38,862 nt of DNA from the NCBI GenBank assembly GCA_023392125.1, contig JAEVZS010000010.1, forward strand, positions 1 to 38,862. The letters run 5' to 3'. The DNA is from Bacteroidota bacterium (lineage in GTDB: Bacteria > Bacteroidota > Bacteroidia > Cytophagales > Cytophagaceae). Positions 37,067 to 38,862 of this stretch are shown in pieces (within the stretch, counting starts at the first letter, position 1; every line of letters starts with the position of its first letter). The translations under genes were made by a program, and so were the position numbers. Under the pieces are notes generated by a model, which searched no databases, was not told the DNA's origin, and worked only from the letters and a program-made list of their open reading frames with translations.

Positions 37067-38193
37067 GCAATAAATGCATTACCATTAAAAAAAGTTTCGT
37101 TAAACAATACATTGATGCTAAACAATAAAATACATAAAAATATAAAAATGATATCACGTGAGGTAAATTGATCTTGGTCACTCCCTGTAATAGCAATACA
37201 GCTTACTATATAAAACGGGAAAAGACACATCAAGTATCTACCCATTGACCACGTTGCCGGTGATAAGGTAAAGAAAAAGAAAAGAAGGAATACTATATAA
37301 TAGGTAAAAAAGATTCTTGGCAAATATTTATAAACCCCAACCGTTGCAAAAATAACAGCCAAAAAGAGTATACTATACACAGATTTAGATTCGTGTAACT
37401 CAAACTTTGTTGCATTAATAAATAAATTTTTTATTTTCAATATTGTTATGAGATTATTGTATGAATCATGCCCCCAAGCTACCTGAGCATAGAAAAAGAG
37501 AATTGGATTGTTAAAAGTCAAATATTGATAAATGCAGAAAGCAGATATACCAATGAATGCAATAGGCATAAGACTAAGCTCTTTTTTCAAATCAACTCTA
37601 TTCTTCTTAAAGAAAAGTTCTGCACCATAAACCAATAGTAACAATACCCCATAAACCCTCGTCAAGGAGGCTAGTGTAACAATAATTAATGGAATAGTTC
37701 TTTTGCCCTTAATTCCGTAATAATAGAAAAAAGCTAATACCAATGAAAAAAACAAGGACTCCGTAAAGCCAATAAACAAACAAAAAGCATAAGGAGACAT
37801 CAAAAACATGAGCAATGACAAAAAAGCAACTCTAAAATTGAAATAATGCTCAGTTATAATAAAAAAAAGCCTAATTGTAAAATATGCAAAAATACAGGAA
37901 ATAAATATAAGAGATTCTGTTGTTGTCAGGCCAGGTACTATAATTTTCAGCATCTTACATAGTATGGGATATAGCGGAAAAAATACAACGTTATTGAGAT
38001 CCCCAATATAACCACTATATGTATAGCCATGATCTACAATGGATCCGTACCACGCTTCATCCCACCGCATTGTATCAAATAAATTTCCTGATACCGAATT
38101 CCGGATATAAAACTCCAAACTAAGAAAAAGAAGAAACAAAATCTCACAAATGTATCTTCTCAAGATGAAGCTATAAGAGTTAACTACCGACAT
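37063..38193 (-). CDS. Membrane mannosyltransferase, PIG-V-like (GT-C fold)
   Basis: The 376-residue protein has about ten hydrophobic spans and the PIG-V signature WDEAWYGSIVDHGY with an early acidic pair, then FFPLYPILCKML, which places the catalytic loop outside the cytoplasm. Such enzymes take mannose or another sugar from a dolichol/polyprenyl-phosphate donor. The gene is AT-rich compared with its neighbours. It overlaps the upstream gene by ten bases, so the two are co-translated and probably work together. The acceptor is unknown. Confidence 0.8.
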   Translation of the reverse strand: MSVVNSYSFILRRYICEILFLLFLSLEFYIRNSVSGNLFDTMRWDEAWYGSIVDHGYTYSGYIGDLNNVVFFPLYPILCKMLKIIVPGLTTTESLIFISCIFAYFTIRLFFIITEHYFNFRVAFLSLLMFLMSPYAFCLFIGFTESLFFSLVLAFFYYYGIKGKRTIPLIIVTLASLTRVYGVLLLLVYGAELFFKKNRVDLKKELSLMPIAFIGISAFCIYQYLTFNNPILFFYAQVAWGHDSYNNLITILKIKNLFINATKFELHESKSVYSILFLAVIFATVGVYKYLPRIFFTYYIVFLLFFFFTLSPATWSMGRYLMCLFPFYIVSCIAITGSDQDQFTSRDIIFIFLCILLFSINVLFNETFFNGNAFIA

Positions 38194-38717
38194 TGTACAC
38201 TATACTTATTAATAGCAAAACCTAATAATCTTTTATCAAAGTCACTTGGAACCCTAGGAGCTCCTATCGCAATCGTAAGGAGATTTGTTTTATCATAATT
38301 TACAATCTCCCCAGGCAGTGGAATTGAAATGATAGTGTCCGTCTCACAAAGTAAGTAATTTAAAAGATATTTCTCATTAATATTAATACTCAACGATTGA
38401 CAGCTATCAATAACCATTATTGGATACAGATTTAAGACCTTTTGTGAACATGATTTATCATGCTCATTGTTATCCTCGATACTAAAAGCAAGTTTTGCAA
38501 TTTTCCCGTCTGTCCATCTATGAGTTCCTTCTGAATACGACCAACCTTTGATAAAAAAGACGCCTGATGGATCTTGCATAGCGGAAAAAATCGAATTCAC
38601 TCGTAGTGTTTTAGCTCCCTTATATGGATGTCTTACAATAAAAGTAACGACTAAATAAGTTGTTACTAAAAACATCCCCGCACCCAATAAAGCGAGTCCT
38701 CCTTTTAATAACTTCAT
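38184..38717 (-). CDS. Membrane-anchored protein of unknown function paired with the PIG-V-like transferase
   Basis: The 177-residue protein has one N-terminal membrane span (LALLGAGMFLVTTYLVVTFIV, about 8-28) and a soluble domain likely outside the cytoplasm. It contains GWSYSEGTHRWTDGKIA (58-74), a motif reminiscent of the GWxxPE-x-xRWT segment seen in domains attached to some cell-surface glycosyltransferases. This resemblance is from memory and not a firm assignment. It starts 68 bases from the 5S rRNA end and overlaps the transferase by ten bases, which suggests an accessory role. Confidence 0.65.
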   Translation of the reverse strand: MKLLKGGLALLGAGMFLVTTYLVVTFIVRHPYKGAKTLRVNSIFSAMQDPSGVFFIKGWSYSEGTHRWTDGKIAKLAFSIEDNNEHDKSCSQKVLNLYPIMVIDSCQSLSININEKYLLNYLLCETDTIISIPLPGEIVNYDKTNLLTIAIGAPRVPSDFDKRLLGFAINKYSVQCR

Positions 38718-38736
38718 ATCACAGTAATAACTAATT

Positions 38737-38773
38737 AAAAAAAAATCCCATACTTAGTATTAAGTACGGGATT
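38737..38773 (-). terminator. Intrinsic terminator of the rRNA operon
   Basis: On the minus strand a 13-base stem (arms 38761-38773 and 38744-38756, one G-T pair) with a 4-base loop is followed by a run of nine T. It lies 12 bases after the 5S rRNA end. This is a textbook intrinsic terminator for the rRNA transcript entering from the right, and it lies before the adjacent minus-strand gene at 38717. Confidence 0.9.
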
Positions 38774-38784
38774 GATAATAAATT

Positions 38785-38862
38785 GGCGACAACCTACTCT
38801 CCCACATTTTACTGCAGTACCATTGGCGCTATGGGGCTTAACTTCTCTGTTCGGGATGGGAA
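38785..38862 (-). rRNA. rrf: 5S ribosomal RNA, 3' part (5' part beyond right edge)
   Basis: On the minus strand the last 78 bases read TTCCCATCCCGAACAGAGAA and then GTTAAGCCCCATAGCGCC, the conserved loop-B/C region of 5S rRNA, and end ...GGGAGAGTAGGTTGTCGCC. About 30 bases of the 5' end are outside the window. By usual bacterial order, 23S and 16S lie further right. The 3' boundary is estimated from pairing with the missing 5' end and could shift by a base or two. Confidence 0.94.

Noticed and set aside
1..38862. CRISPR arrays, insertion sequences, phage genes
   Set aside because: No regularly spaced repeats, no transposase or integrase motifs and no phage structural genes were seen on either strand.

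Overview
The window looks like a chromosomal segment of a Bacteroidota, most likely Cytophagia. The evidence is a wza/wzc/PHP-phosphatase export set, an OmpH protein of the Bacteroidetes type, TAnnTTTG-like -7 boxes, few Shine-Dalgarno sequences, and a low-GC backbone. The genus cannot be named from sequence alone.

Region 1 (1-17,613, all minus strand) is a Tc (ABC) insecticidal-toxin-type operon, read right to left: a giant TcA subunit of 3533 codons, a GT-A fold glycosyltransferase, then a fused TcB-TcC (SpvB/RHS) protein. The fused protein runs off the left edge, so its hypervariable C-terminal toxin is not visible. TcA would form the pore and translocation channel, and TcB-TcC would form the cocoon that holds the toxic C-terminus. 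The glycosyltransferase between them is the most unusual element. The tcBC gene is clearly richer in GC than the rest, and tcA is a patchwork of GC-richer and AT-rich blocks.

Region 2 (17,614-18,370) is a 685-base AT-rich intergenic stretch with two inverted repeats and one possible 35-residue membrane peptide. It ends at a tRNA-Arg(CCT) whose 3' end faces the Tc locus.

Region 3 (18,441-26,594) holds hflX (minus) and then a plus-strand surface-polysaccharide block: a GT4 glycosyltransferase, rfbC, a Wza-like export lipoprotein, a Wzc-like co-polymerase/tyrosine kinase, a PHP-type tyrosine phosphatase and an SDR epimerase/reductase. Kinase, phosphatase and exporter together would control chain length and export of a capsule or exopolysaccharide.

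Region 4 (26,674-37,066) is mostly conserved housekeeping: a TPR protein, ComA-type phosphosulfolactate synthase, aroE and uvrB on plus; a YegS-type lipid kinase, a THUMP RNA methyltransferase, a small membrane protein and an OmpH-type chaperone on minus; then a LOG-family protein and a lytic transglycosylase on plus.

Region 5 (37,063-38,862) is an AT-rich pair, a PIG-V-like membrane mannosyltransferase and a membrane-anchored companion, placed just after the 3' end of an rRNA operon. Only the 5S rRNA 3' part and the terminator of that operon are in the window. No IS element, integrase, transposase or CRISPR array was seen.
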